DNA from: an uncultured Lachnospiraceae bacterium
Lineage (GTDB): Bacteria; Bacillota; Clostridia; Lachnospirales; Lachnospiraceae
Length of the DNA stretch: 64,000 nucleotides
Direction of reading: 5' to 3'
Assembly (NCBI GenBank): GCA_902779575.1
Contig: CACZBW010000003.1
Location: forward strand, 1 to 64,000
Position numbers and translations under genes: made by a program
Notes under the pieces: model-generated
What the model saw: only the letters and a program-made list of their open reading frames with translations
What the model was told of the DNA's origin: nothing
Database searches by the model: none
Shown: positions 54,084 through 62,780 of the stretch, piece after piece
Numbering within the stretch: the stretch's first letter is position 1
How the letters are laid out: each line of letters opens with the position of its first letter

Positions 54084-55151
54084 TCAGGCTTTTTCTTTTT
54101 TCAGCCAGGATTCCAGGAAAGCAAAAAGCGTGTCCATCTGCTCATCCGTACCGACAGTAATGCGGAGATAGTTATCGATCCTTGGCTTATCGAAATAGCG
54201 TACAATAATTCCGGCTTCCCTCAGAGCCCGGAAAAGGTCCCTTGCCGCCGCTTCCTTATGTCTTACAAAAAGGAAATTGGAGCGGGAATCCGTAACGATA
54301 AAGCCGAGCTTTTCCATCTCCTTCTTGGACCGCTCTCTGGTGGCAATGATCTTTTCGCGCGTATACTCGAAATATCCGCGGTCCTCCAGGGCGGCCTCCC
54401 CCGCTTTGATGGCGGTATAATTCATGGTGTAGGAATTAAAGGAATACTTGACGTCATTCAGATAACGGATCAGTTTTTCACTCCCGACCGCAAATCCGAT
54501 CCGCATTCCGGCGAGCGCGCGGGACTTGGAAAGGGTCTGCACCACCAGGAGGTTCTCGTATTCTCCGGTCAGTCCGAGCATGCTCTCGCCGCAGAAATCG
54601 ACGTAGGCTTCATCCACAATTACGACCACATCTTTATTGCGGTCGAGGATATCCGTCACATCCGACTGCTTCATGGGAATGCCGGTGGGCGCATTCGGAT
54701 TCGGGAAAATGACCCCGCCGTTCTCCCCGTAATAGTCTTCCTTTACGATCCCGAAGTTCTCATCCAGCGGGACTGTCCTGTAGGGGATCCGGAACAGGTC
54801 CGCCCATACATCATAGAAAGAATAGGTGATATCGGGAAACAGTACCGGCTTTTCCGAATTGAAGAAGGTCAGGAAGCACATGGCCAGCACGTCATCCGAC
54901 CCTACCCCGGCAAAAACCCTGCTGCTGCTGATCCCGTGAAGCCGGGCAAAGGCTTCTGTCAGGTCCTGGGACTTCGGGTCCGGATATCTGCGCAGATAAT
55001 CCCCGTCTGTTTCGCGCAGTGCCTTTAAGACTGCCGGCGACGGCGGATAGGGATTTTCATTGGTATTCAGCTTGATAATATTGGCGATTTTCGGCTGCTC
55101 CCCCGGTGTATAGGGGACTACTTTCCTTACATTATCTTCCCAGGATGCCAT
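54084..55151 (-). CDS. hisC: Histidinol-phosphate aminotransferase
   Basis: HisC is the PLP aminotransferase of histidine synthesis. The 355-residue protein has LNTNENPYPPSPAV near the N-terminus, NPNAPTGIPM (about 145), VVIVDEAYVDF, the PLP lysine motif TLSKSRALAGMRIG (about 215), and a C-terminal RITVGTDEQM. The ATG at 55151 has GAGAGG 9 nt upstream; ATG at 55172 adds 7 residues. Together with the small export gene it forms a two-gene unit. hisA is elsewhere in the window. Confidence 0.93.
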   Translation of the reverse strand: MASWEDNVRKVVPYTPGEQPKIANIIKLNTNENPYPPSPAVLKALRETDGDYLRRYPDPKSQDLTEAFARLHGISSSRVFAGVGSDDVLAMCFLTFFNSEKPVLFPDITYSFYDVWADLFRIPYRTVPLDENFGIVKEDYYGENGGVIFPNPNAPTGIPMKQSDVTDILDRNKDVVVIVDEAYVDFCGESMLGLTGEYENLLVVQTLSKSRALAGMRIGFAVGSEKLIRYLNDVKYSFNSYTMNYTAIKAGEAALEDRGYFEYTREKIIATRERSKKEMEKLGFIVTDSRSNFLFVRHKEAAARDLFRALREAGIIVRYFDKPRIDNYLRITVGTDEQMDTLFAFLESWLKKEKA

Positions 55152-55271
55152 ATCTGTTTTCCTCTCTGTCAATTCTGACCCGGCGCTCCCGCCATGCTGC
55201 AGGCCGTCCGGGGACGCTCCGGGCCGCCCGAAGCGGAACGGAGAATGCGCGACTTTGTCTTTTCCGCCCTC

Positions 55272-56351
55272 TCAGGCCACGTCCGATCCGCTTGACGCAA
55301 GCTTCCGGGCCTGATCAGCCGCGGCCAGGCTGTCGATGATCTCGTCCAGGTCGCCGTCTATGATCTGTTCGATCCGGTAAAGAGTCAGCTTAATCCTGTG
55401 ATCCGTCACTCTTCCCTGCGGGAAGTTATAAGTGCGGATCTTTTCCGAACGGTCGCCGCTCCCGACCTGGCTTCTGCGCTCCTCCGCCTCCGCGTCGTGG
55501 CGGCGGTCAAGTTCAAGCTGGTAGAGTTTCGCGCGCAGCACCTTCAGCGCTTTATCCTTGTTTTTCAGCTGTGATTTCTCATCCTGGCAGCTGACTACGA
55601 TGCCTGTCGGAATATGGGTCAGCCGGACCGCGGAGTCTGTGGTATTGACGCACTGTCCGCCATTTCCGGAAGCCCTGAACACATCGAAGCGGCACTCGTT
55701 CAGATCCAGATGGAAATCAATCTCCTCCGCCTGCGGCATAATCGCGACCGTCACGGCGGAAGTGTGGATCCTGCCGCCCGATTCCGTCTCCGGAACCCGC
55801 TGGACCCTGTGTACGCCGGATTCATACTTGAGTCTGGAATAGGCGCCCTGTCCGTTGATCAGAAAGACGCATTCCTTGAATCCGCCCAGGCCGTTCTCGC
55901 TGACGGAAGTCAGCTCTGTCTTCCAGCCCATACGGTCTGCGTAGTGGGCATACATGCGGTATATCTCCGCCGCGAAGAGGGCAGCTTCATCTCCTCCGAC
56001 GCCGGCCCTGATCTCCACGACAACATTTTTCTCATCATTCGGGTCCTTCGGAAGAAGCATGATCTTCAGCTCCTCCTTCCGCTTCAGGACCTCCTCCTTC
56101 GCTGAAGACAGCTCTTCGCGCAGCATCTGGAGCATCTCCTCGTCGGACTCCTCCCTGAGCATCTTCAGCGCGTCCTCAACAGTCTGCTCTGCTTTCAGAA
56201 GCTTTCTGTAACACTCCACAAGCGGCGAAAGAGCCGCCTGCTCCTTCATCAGCTTCTGCAGAAGCTCAGGATCTTTCAGGGTCTCCGGCTCCGAGAGCAT
56301 GCGCATGATCTCCTCCAGTCTTCCTGTCACCTCATTCAGCTGGTCAAACAT
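55272..56351 (-). CDS. prfA: Peptide chain release factor 1
   Basis: RF1 recognises UAA and UAG. The 359-residue protein has the PxT motif as PET ([15 protein letters not shown], near residue 184) and the catalytic GGQ ([18 protein letters not shown]). The residue after GGQ is Cys here rather than the usual His. GGAGGAG lies just before the ATG at 56351; the longer reading from 56435 is unlikely. prmC, which methylates the GGQ glutamine, lies immediately upstream on the same strand, the usual arrangement. Confidence 0.96.
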   Translation of the reverse strand: MFDQLNEVTGRLEEIMRMLSEPETLKDPELLQKLMKEQAALSPLVECYRKLLKAEQTVEDALKMLREESDEEMLQMLREELSSAKEEVLKRKEELKIMLLPKDPNDEKNVVVEIRAGVGGDEAALFAAEIYRMYAHYADRMGWKTELTSVSENGLGGFKECVFLINGQGAYSRLKYESGVHRVQRVPETESGGRIHTSAVTVAIMPQAEEIDFHLDLNECRFDVFRASGNGGQCVNTTDSAVRLTHIPTGIVVSCQDEKSQLKNKDKALKVLRAKLYQLELDRRHDAEAEERRSQVGSGDRSEKIRTYNFPQGRVTDHRIKLTLYRIEQIIDGDLDEIIDSLAAADQARKLASSGSDVA

Positions 56352-56471
56352 ATCTCCTCCATACAGGCCTCTTAGGACCGCGGTCCCCTCTGCCGCTGCT
56401 GCTGCAGCTCTCACCGTTCGGCCGGCCGGGTCCACGCCGCTTTCGTCTGCTGCCGCTTCCTGCAGCTGTCC

Positions 56472-57317
56472 TCACCGGCCCAGCCTGCCGAGCACCACCC
56501 GGTCCATACCTGCCAGGTCCCTGCAGATCCGCACGCCGGAAAAGCCGTTTCGCTCCATCAGTTCCGCAACCGCTCTTCCCTGGCTGCAGCCTGTCTCAAA
56601 GACCAGCCAGCCCTCCCCCGCAAGAAATTCCGTACTTTCTGCGGCGATTCTGCGGTAAAAAAGAAGGCCGTCCTCTCCCCCGTCCAGCGCAATGCGCGGC
56701 TCATAAAGCCGCACTTCCTCCATCAGAGTCCGGATCTCGCCGGATTCAATATAAGGGGGATTTGAGACAATCATATCATATCTGTCCCCGGCAGGAAGCG
56801 CTTCAAAAAGATCTCCCTGAAAAAAAGAAATCTCCGTCTGATGATTCTCCGCATTCTGCCGGGCGGTTCTGAGCGCTTCAGCGGAAAGCTCGCAGGCAGA
56901 TGCCCGGATCCCCGGACACAGTTTCTTCAGGCTGATGATAATGCAGCCTGATCCGGTACACAGATCCAGGACGCGCATTCCGGGCCTGAGAATCCTGAGC
57001 GCCTCCTCCACCAGGGTCTCCGTATCCTGCCGCGGAATCAGGACATTCCCGTTCACCTGAAAGCTGAGCCCGCAGAATTCCTGGCTTCCCGTAATCTGCT
57101 GCAGGGGAATCCGTTTCCCCCTGAGCGCAAGCAGCGCAAGATAACTTCCAAAAAGCGTTCCGTCAATAGGGTCTTCCCTGCAGGCCAGATACTTCGCCCG
57201 GCTGAGACGGCCGCCGGAAGCATGTTCCAGCAGATAAAAAGCATCCAGATCCGCGTCGGGAACTCCATGTCCTTTCAGTTCTTTTACGCCCTGCTCATAT
57301 GCCTCCCTGTAGGTCAT
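56472..57317 (-). CDS. prmC: Release factor glutamine methyltransferase
   Basis: PrmC (HemK) methylates the GGQ glutamine of RF1 and RF2, both encoded in this window. The 281-residue protein has a helical N-terminal domain, motif I VLDLCTGSGCIIISL (about residue 125), and the catalytic NPPY (VSNPPYIES, about 185). The start at 57317 aligns with E. coli and B. subtilis PrmC N-termini; 57344 is an alternative with its own weak ribosome site. prfA follows about 120 nt downstream. Confidence 0.95.
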   Translation of the reverse strand: MTYREAYEQGVKELKGHGVPDADLDAFYLLEHASGGRLSRAKYLACREDPIDGTLFGSYLALLALRGKRIPLQQITGSQEFCGLSFQVNGNVLIPRQDTETLVEEALRILRPGMRVLDLCTGSGCIIISLKKLCPGIRASACELSAEALRTARQNAENHQTEISFFQGDLFEALPAGDRYDMIVSNPPYIESGEIRTLMEEVRLYEPRIALDGGEDGLLFYRRIAAESTEFLAGEGWLVFETGCSQGRAVAELMERNGFSGVRICRDLAGMDRVVLGRLGR

Positions 57318-57395
57318 GCCGGATTCCTCACACTGCCTTTCCATATCCTCTCCGCCGTGGCGGAAGTACGCCCGGGCGTCCGGTCTCCGACACAG

Positions 57396-58526
57396 TCAAA
57401 GCCCCAGTGTAAACACTTCCTCCCCGTGGGAAGGCTCATCCTCCGGCGTCAGCTCATAGCTTGCGCCGAAGTTCTCATTCAGGTACTTCTTCCAGTTGAA
57501 AACCGCCTCGACGGACGCGATCCCGACCTCAATCTGGGAATCGTCCGGCTCACGGGTCGTAAGTCTCTGCAGGGCAAGCCCGGGCTTGCTGAGCAGGTTT
57601 ACAAAAAAGTTGTCATAACGGCCTGCCAGCCGGATAAATTCAAAGGAAACCCCCGCAATAACGGGAATAAGCAGCAGACGGATCAGGATCCTCAGCCCCA
57701 GGCTGTCTGTCCGGATAAAGAGGAAAAAGATTACGCTGACGATCATGACAAAGAGGAGAAAACTGGTTCCGCATCTCTTATGCTGTCTCGAACTTTTCCG
57801 GACGTTCTCCACATTCAGTTCCAGCCCGTGTTCAATACAGTTGATGCATTTGTGTTCCGCCCCGTGATACATAAAAGTTCTCTGAATATCCTTCATACGG
57901 GAAATCAGGAGCATATAGCCGAAAAATATGGCCATCCTGAGCAGGCCTTCCGCGATCGAGATCAGAAGCTCCGATTCCGTCACCCTGTGAAGGATTCTGG
58001 AAAGGGCGAAAGGCAGCATCATGAAAAGGGCAATGGAAACGACCAGTGAGAATGCGACTGTCAGGCCGAGCAGGAGGGAATTGTCGGAATCCTCGCTCTT
58101 TCCGGTCTCAGAGCGGGAGCGCTCACTCAGCTTCCGGCGCTCTTCATCGGCATTCTTCCCGGTTTTCTCCAGAAGCGCCGCCGCTTCCTCCTCTTTTCCC
58201 TGCTTTCTGAGCTTCGCGGCATTCTTTTCAGCTTTTTTCATCTCATCCTTCAGCCGCTCCTCAAGTTCCTGTTCCGACTCCTCGGCAAAAAGATCGGCGG
58301 AGAACATGAGGCTCTTCATCCCCAGATACAGGGAATCCACAAAACTCACCATCCCGCGGATGATGGGAATCCCGGCAATCTTCCTGTTCCGGATCACTCC
58401 GTTATAGAGCCCCGTCTTCACGGTGATCCGTCTGTCCGCAGTCCGCACAGCCACCGCATAGCGCCCGCCGTTGCGCATCATGACGCCTTCCATGACCGCC
58501 TGACCGCCTATATTTGAATACTTCAT
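57396..58526 (-). CDS. DUF1385 family membrane protein (YqhQ)
   Basis: The 376-residue protein begins MKYSNIGGQAVMEGVMMRNG, the DUF1385 signature, has a basic coiled-coil-like charged segment (EEESEQELEERLKDEMKKAEKN split by Lys/Arg runs) and about four membrane spans. It includes MYHGAEHKCINCIEHGL, which carries conserved His and Cys residues. Function unknown; it is nearly always next to prmC and prfA in clostridia, as here. CGGAG precedes the ATG at 58526 by 7 nt. Confidence 0.92.
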   Translation of the reverse strand: MKYSNIGGQAVMEGVMMRNGGRYAVAVRTADRRITVKTGLYNGVIRNRKIAGIPIIRGMVSFVDSLYLGMKSLMFSADLFAEESEQELEERLKDEMKKAEKNAAKLRKQGKEEEAAALLEKTGKNADEERRKLSERSRSETGKSEDSDNSLLLGLTVAFSLVVSIALFMMLPFALSRILHRVTESELLISIAEGLLRMAIFFGYMLLISRMKDIQRTFMYHGAEHKCINCIEHGLELNVENVRKSSRQHKRCGTSFLLFVMIVSVIFFLFIRTDSLGLRILIRLLLIPVIAGVSFEFIRLAGRYDNFFVNLLSKPGLALQRLTTREPDDSQIEVGIASVEAVFNWKKYLNENFGASYELTPEDEPSHGEEVFTLGL

Positions 58527-58573
58527 AAACAATCTCCGCTCCGGTTTCAATTTCACGGTATAAAATGAATTCG

Positions 58574-58601
58574 AAAAAAGGTTGAGGTTTTCACCTCAAC
58601 C
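58574..58601 (-). terminator. rpmE terminator
   Basis: GGTTGAGG (58580-58587) and CCTCAACC (58594-58601) form a perfect 8-bp stem. On the minus strand TTTTTT follows directly. It lies 21 nt past the rpmE stop codon. Confidence 0.9.
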
Positions 58602-58622
58602 CTTATTGCTTCAAACCTGTAA

Positions 58623-58829
58623 TTACTTGGCAGAAAAACCATACTTTCTGTTGAACTTATCGATACGGCCGCGTGCCTGTGTCGCTTTCTGCTGGCCGGT
58701 ATAGAATGAATGGCACTTGGAGCAGATTTCAACATGGATCTCCGGCTTGGTGGAACCGGTTACGAAAGTATTCCCGCAGTTGCAGGTAACAGTTGCCTGA
58801 AAATATTTCGGATGAATCTTCTCTCTCAT
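58623..58829 (-). CDS. rpmE: 50S ribosomal protein bL31, zinc-binding form
   Basis: The 68-residue protein reads [19 protein letters not shown] at its start and has a C-x-C pair and a [10 protein letters not shown] pair, giving the four zinc-binding cysteines of the C+ form of L31. GAGGAG precedes the ATG by 7 nt; longer readings from 58961 are not plausible. It has its own promoter, a leader of about 170 nt and a strong terminator, between rho and yqhQ. The zinc-binding form is the one expected to be replaced by a zinc-free paralogue in zinc limitation, if one exists elsewhere. Confidence 0.97.
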   Translation of the reverse strand: MREKIHPKYFQATVTCNCGNTFVTGSTKPEIHVEICSKCHSFYTGQQKATQARGRIDKFNRKYGFSAK

Positions 58830-59000
58830 CTCTCTTCTCCTCTTTCTTTTTCTGTGAACTGCCTGCGCTCCTGTCCCAGTACAGTGCGCCTTTTCCCGGC
58901 CTTCCGGGCAATCCCTGCAAGTCCATGCAGTTCGCCGTTCTCCGAACGCCATCGTCCTCAATGGCGCCGCGGCAGACTGCCGCCCTCGGAAACAGCTTCG
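58830..59000 (-). ncRNA. Candidate L31 autoregulatory leader
   Basis: The predicted rpmE transcript has a leader of about 170 nt, long for a 68-codon gene. It contains a GGCGGCAG/CTGCCGC hairpin close to its 5' end and further GC-rich inverted segments. Several ribosomal protein genes in Firmicutes, including L31, have autoregulatory leaders. Assignment here rests on length and pairing potential, not on a matched consensus. Confidence 0.4.
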
Positions 59001-59003
59001 TAA

Positions 59004-59032
59004 TTATAGCATGGTCATAATTTGAATTCAAC
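59004..59032 (-). promoter_or_regulatory. rpmE promoter (extended -10)
   Basis: The minus strand shows TTGAAT (59027-59032), a 17-nt spacer ending in TGC, and TATAAT (59004-59009). Two direct copies of GGCGTTTAAAA lie just upstream, at 59046-59070, next to the rho stop codon. Confidence 0.85.
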
Positions 59033-59070
59033 CACTTTTTTCAGCCTTTTAAACGCCTTTTAAACGCCGC

Positions 59071-61020
59071 TTAAATGATCCTGCTCCCCTTGACTCTGGC
59101 TACCAGTTCCGCATTGTTCCTGGTATGGGCGAAGAGATCCAGAATCCTCTCAACCGCTTCCTCCCCCTTCATGCCGTTCAGGGCCCTCCGCATGGACAGC
59201 GCCGCTTCGGCCTCCGCCGGATCCAGCAGCAGATCGTCCCGGCGCGTGCCGGACTTGACAATGTCGATCGCCGGGAAGACTCTCCGCTCTGAGAGCTTCC
59301 TGTCGAGAATCAGTTCCATGTTGCCGGTTCCCTTGAATTCCTCGTAGACCACGTCGTCCATCTTGGAACCTGTATCCACCAGCGCTGTGGCGAGGATGGT
59401 CAGGCTTCCTCCCTCCCGCATGTTGCGGGCTGCTCCGAAGAAGCGCTTCGGGGGATGAAGGGCCGCCGGATCCAGACCGCCCGAAAGGGTCCTGCCGGAG
59501 GGCGGAACGATGAGGTTGTAGGCTCTGGCCAGACGGGTAATGGAATCCAGCAGGATCGTGACGTCCGTACAGTGTTCCACAAGGCGCTTCGCCCTCTCGA
59601 TTCCCATCTCGGCCACTCTCCTGTGATGCTCCGGCGTCTCATCGAAGGTGGAATCCAGAACTTCCACATTTTCCCCGACAATAGCCTCGCGGATATCCGT
59701 GACCTCCTCAGGCCGCTCGTCGATCAGCATAATGATCAGATGCATCTCCGGATTGTTGCGCAGAATCGAGCGCGCAATATCCTTCAGCAGAGTCGTCTTT
59801 CCAGCCTTCGGGGGCGATACGATCATACCGCGCTGCCCTTTCCCGATCGGGGAAAGAAGATCCACGATCCGCATCGCCAGTTCTCTGCCCGTCCGCTCCA
59901 TGCGGAGCCGTTCGTCCGGAAAGACCGGAGTCATATCCTCAAAATTATAGCGCCTGGACGCTTCTGACGGACTCATGCCGTTGATTGTCCTGACGAAGAG
60001 AAGCGCGCTGAATTTTTCCTGCTGTGTGTGAACCCTGGTATTCCCGCCGACCAGGTCTCCTGTCTTGAGATTAAAACGCCGGATCTGGGAGGGAGAGACA
60101 TATACGTCATCGTCGCCAGGCAGATAATTGTTGCTCCGGATAAATCCGTAACCGTCCGCCATGACCTCCAGGACGCCCTCCGCCATATTGCCGGAATCCA
60201 GCTGGCGCAGATCCATCGGGGGACGGTCATTCTCACTCAGGAATACGGCATTTGCTTCGTCTGTCTGGCTCTGGATACTTCTCTCTTCCTGCAGCTGGAC
60301 TTCCGGGCGGGCCGCAGACGGACGCTGGCCTTCCGGACGCACTGCAGACAGGCGCTGCGCTTCGGGACGGGCCGCAGTCAGGCGCTGAGCTTCCGGACGC
60401 ACTGCCGCAGGGCGCTGACCTTCCGGACGCACTGCTGCAGGGCGCTGACCTTCCGGACGCACTGCCGCAGGGCGCTGACCTTCCGGCTTTGCTGCGGAAC
60501 GCTGGACATCAGGACGGCCTGCTGACGGACGCTGAAGCTCCGAACGGTCTCCGGCCGGACGCTGGGCATCAGGGCGGTCTCCGGCCGGACGCTGTCTGAA
60601 GCTTCTTGTCCCGTTATCCTGAGATCTGTCCGTCCCCGCCGGCCGCCTTTCGTCCGCATATCTGCCTGCAGCATAGCGGCTGCTGCGCTGTTCGCCGTTA
60701 TTTGCCGCGGAATTCTCCCCTCCGGAACGCCGGGAAGAACTCTCCGGCGTGTCTGAATCCGCCGTGCGCTCCGCAGCTGCGGTGCGGGAGAGAGAATCCG
60801 CTCTGTCTGCTGTCACATTCTCCGCGCCTGCAGTCCGGGAAACAGCTTCCTCTTCGCCGGAACCGGTTTTTTCCGCAGCAGCCTCCTTCTGCCTGTCATA
60901 TTCCACAAGCGCATCCACGACCTGGCTCTTGCGCATGGCGGACAGCCCCCGGATCCCTCTTTTTTTCGCCATATCCTTCAGAAGGGACGCGGAAAGAAGT
61001 TCATAATTTTCTCTGTTCAT
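59071..61020 (-). CDS. rho: Transcription termination factor Rho with repetitive N-terminal insert
   Basis: Rho is the hexameric RNA translocase that terminates transcription. The 649-residue protein has a Rho_N domain (1-45: [20 protein letters not shown]), a disordered insert (about 46-265), the RNA-binding cold-shock domain ([20 protein letters not shown]), Walker [10 protein letters not shown] (near 410) and DEVTDIREA with the R and Q loops. E. coli Rho has about 419 residues, so the insert adds roughly 200. Residues 143-242 hold ten decapeptide repeats of the [10 protein letters not shown] type. The transcript has a leader of about 280 nt. Confidence 0.95.
   Translation of the reverse strand: MNRENYELLSASLLKDMAKKRGIRGLSAMRKSQVVDALVEYDRQKEAAAEKTGSGEEEAVSRTAGAENVTADRADSLSRTAAAERTADSDTPESSSRRSGGENSAANNGEQRSSRYAAGRYADERRPAGTDRSQDNGTRSFRQRPAGDRPDAQRPAGDRSELQRPSAGRPDVQRSAAKPEGQRPAAVRPEGQRPAAVRPEGQRPAAVRPEAQRLTAARPEAQRLSAVRPEGQRPSAARPEVQLQEERSIQSQTDEANAVFLSENDRPPMDLRQLDSGNMAEGVLEVMADGYGFIRSNNYLPGDDDVYVSPSQIRRFNLKTGDLVGGNTRVHTQQEKFSALLFVRTINGMSPSEASRRYNFEDMTPVFPDERLRMERTGRELAMRIVDLLSPIGKGQRGMIVSPPKAGKTTLLKDIARSILRNNPEMHLIIMLIDERPEEVTDIREAIVGENVEVLDSTFDETPEHHRRVAEMGIERAKRLVEHCTDVTILLDSITRLARAYNLIVPPSGRTLSGGLDPAALHPPKRFFGAARNMREGGSLTILATALVDTGSKMDDVVYEEFKGTGNMELILDRKLSERRVFPAIDIVKSGTRRDDLLLDPAEAEAALSMRRALNGMKGEEAVERILDLFAHTRNNAELVARVKGSRII
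60295..60594. repeat. 30-bp tandem repeats encoding the Rho decapeptides
   Basis: Ten units of about 30 bp, with one 27-bp step, encode [10 protein letters not shown]-like decapeptides. The central three (near 60390-60480) are almost identical in DNA; the outer ones have diverged. All maintain the Rho reading frame. It is a coding minisatellite, not a CRISPR array: there are no spacers. Confidence 0.85.
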
Positions 61021-61303
61021 ATAACCTGCTTTCTATGAAAAAATACATAAAGACACACAAACCGGAAAACAGAAAAATCTGCCGGTTTTGAATTCTGCTT
61101 AACAAGGGGATTGATCATTCAGAAGCTCCGGAAGACTCTTCGCCGGAAGTTCGGCTCTGGAATGGATGTTCCGGAGATACTCCCCTCAGCGGGGAGGTTC
61201 AGACGGACCTGCCGTGCGGCAGGATACCTGTTCGAATATCGTTACAGACTGCACCTGCAGCAGACAGCCGCAGGATCTGTCCTGATATAATTCAGACTTT
61301 TTT
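61021..61303 (-). other. rho leader with hairpins
   Basis: Between the rho promoter and start codon lie about 280 nt with two hairpins: CTCCCC/GGGGAG near 61180-61196 and CCTGCC/GGCAGG near 61208-61225. rho genes are often autoregulated by premature termination in the leader. No leader ORF with a ribosome site was convincing. Confidence 0.45.
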
Positions 61304-61333
61304 AATATAGCATAAGCGGACTTGTGCTGTCAA
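61304..61333 (-). promoter_or_regulatory. rho promoter
   Basis: The minus strand shows TTGACA (61328-61333), an 18-nt spacer and TATATT (61304-61309). Confidence 0.75.
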
Positions 61334-61372
61334 AACCAAAAATAATACCCTGGCCGTGAACAGGAACTGTGT

Positions 61373-61401
61373 TTGCATTTTTCCTTATCCTATTGTATTC
61401 T
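61373..61401 (+). promoter_or_regulatory. Promoter of the CNNM/CBS gene
   Basis: TTGCAT (61373-61378), a 17-nt spacer and TATTCT (61396-61401). The transcript would start near 61408, at the upstream ATG (61410), which supports the downstream TTG at 61446 as the true start codon. Confidence 0.6.
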
Positions 61402-61445
61402 AGCGCTGAATGACTGTTCAAACACAGAAAGGAGCTGGTAACGCT

Positions 61446-62717
61446 TTGTCATCTGAGCAAATCATCCAGGGACTGATCCTGCTGATTCTGATCATCCTGT
61501 CCGGTTTTTTCTCGTCGGCTGAGACAGCACTTACCACTGTAAACCGGATCCGCCTGAAGAATCTCGCAGATGACGGAAACCGGAAGGCCGCCAGAGTTCT
61601 TCAAATACTCGATTCCTCCGACAAGATGCTCAGCTGCATCCTGATCGGCAACAATATCGTCAACATTTCCGCTTCTTCGCTGGCCACAACGCTGGCGATC
61701 TCCTTATTCGGGAGCAGATCCGTAGGCTTCATGACCGGCGCCCTCACCCTGATTGTACTGATTTTCGGGGAGATCACGCCGAAAAATGCCGCGAACGCAA
61801 ATTCGGAAAAACTTTCCCTGCGCTACGGCGGGATCATCCATTTCCTCATGGTCGTGATGACGCCCCTGATTTTTCTGGTAAATCACCTGGCCGGAGGCGT
61901 AATGAAGCTTCTGCACATCCGCGTGGAAAATGCCGACAGCCTGGTCACGGAGGATGAGATCCGGACGCTTGTCGATGTCAGCCACGAAGACGGGGAGACG
62001 ACCGGCACGGAGCGGGAGATGATCAATAATGTATATGATTTCGGCGATCAGACCGCCAGCGATATTATGGTCCCCCGCGCGGACATGGTGGTTGTAAGCA
62101 CGGAGGACGACTACGACACTGTCGCTGAGATCTACCGTTCCGAGCGTTTTACAAGACTTCCTGTTTACGAGAAGGACAGGGACCATATCGTAGGCGTCCT
62201 GAATCTCAAAGATTTCTGCTTTGTAGAGGACAGGAACTCCTTCCGCCCGAAGGATCTCATGTACGCTCCCTACTATACCTTTGAAACAAAACCGGTCTCC
62301 GACCTCCTTGCGGAAATGCGCGAGAATTCCGCCACGCTTACTATCGTTCTTGACGAATACGGATCCGCGGCCGGCATGCTGACCTTCGAAGATCTGATGG
62401 AAGAACTGGTCGGGGAGATCCGGGATGAATACGACGAAAACGAAAAAGAATGGATCCGGAAGCTGTCGGAGCGGGAATACCTGATTGAGGGCGGCGTCAA
62501 GCTGGACGATATCAATGACCGCATCGGAACCTCCCTCAGCTCTAAGGAATATGATTCCATCGGGGGATATGTGATCGAGCGACTGGATCATCTGCCTGTC
62601 GCGCATGAAAAAGTACAGACCGAAGACGGCCTCGTCCTGAGCGTCGAGAGCATGAACCGGAAGCGGATCGGCAGAGTCCGCCTCACCCTCCCCGAAAAAA
62701 CAGCGGAGGAAGGCTGA
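61446..62717 (+). CDS. CNNM/CorC-type membrane protein with CBS domains
   Basis: The protein (423 residues) has an N-terminal CNNM transmembrane domain (LSGFFSSAETALTTVN, GNNIVNISASSLATTLA, FGEITPKNAANANSEKL), paired CBS domains (MVPRADMVVVSTEDDYDTV to YDENEKEW, about 200-335), and a C-terminal CorC/HlyC domain (IEGGVKLDDINDRIG). The family includes Mg2+/Co2+ efflux candidates and old hemolysin annotations; Mg2+ transport is the best guess. I chose TTG at 61446 because AAAGGAG lies upstream and the promoter overlaps the ATG at 61410. A terminator follows. Confidence 0.92.
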   Translation: MSSEQIIQGLILLILIILSGFFSSAETALTTVNRIRLKNLADDGNRKAARVLQILDSSDKMLSCILIGNNIVNISASSLATTLAISLFGSRSVGFMTGALTLIVLIFGEITPKNAANANSEKLSLRYGGIIHFLMVVMTPLIFLVNHLAGGVMKLLHIRVENADSLVTEDEIRTLVDVSHEDGETTGTEREMINNVYDFGDQTASDIMVPRADMVVVSTEDDYDTVAEIYRSERFTRLPVYEKDRDHIVGVLNLKDFCFVEDRNSFRPKDLMYAPYYTFETKPVSDLLAEMRENSATLTIVLDEYGSAAGMLTFEDLMEELVGEIRDEYDENEKEWIRKLSEREYLIEGGVKLDDINDRIGTSLSSKEYDSIGGYVIERLDHLPVAHEKVQTEDGLVLSVESMNRKRIGRVRLTLPEKTAEEG

Positions 62718-62739
62718 CAGGAAATCAGCGGATACAGAA

Positions 62740-62780
62740 AAGGCAGAGGAAGCTCAAAGATCCTCTGCCTTCATTTTTTC
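62740..62780 (+). terminator. Terminator of the CNNM/CBS gene
   Basis: AAGGCAGAGGA (62740-62750) pairs with TCCTCTGCCTT (62761-62771) and is followed by a T-run. It overlaps the last codons of the convergent sigma-like gene, which ends at 62754. Confidence 0.85.

Noticed and set aside
60295-60594. Regular 30-bp repeats suggestive of a CRISPR array
   Set aside because: There are no unique spacers and the units keep the Rho reading frame; it is a coding tandem repeat.
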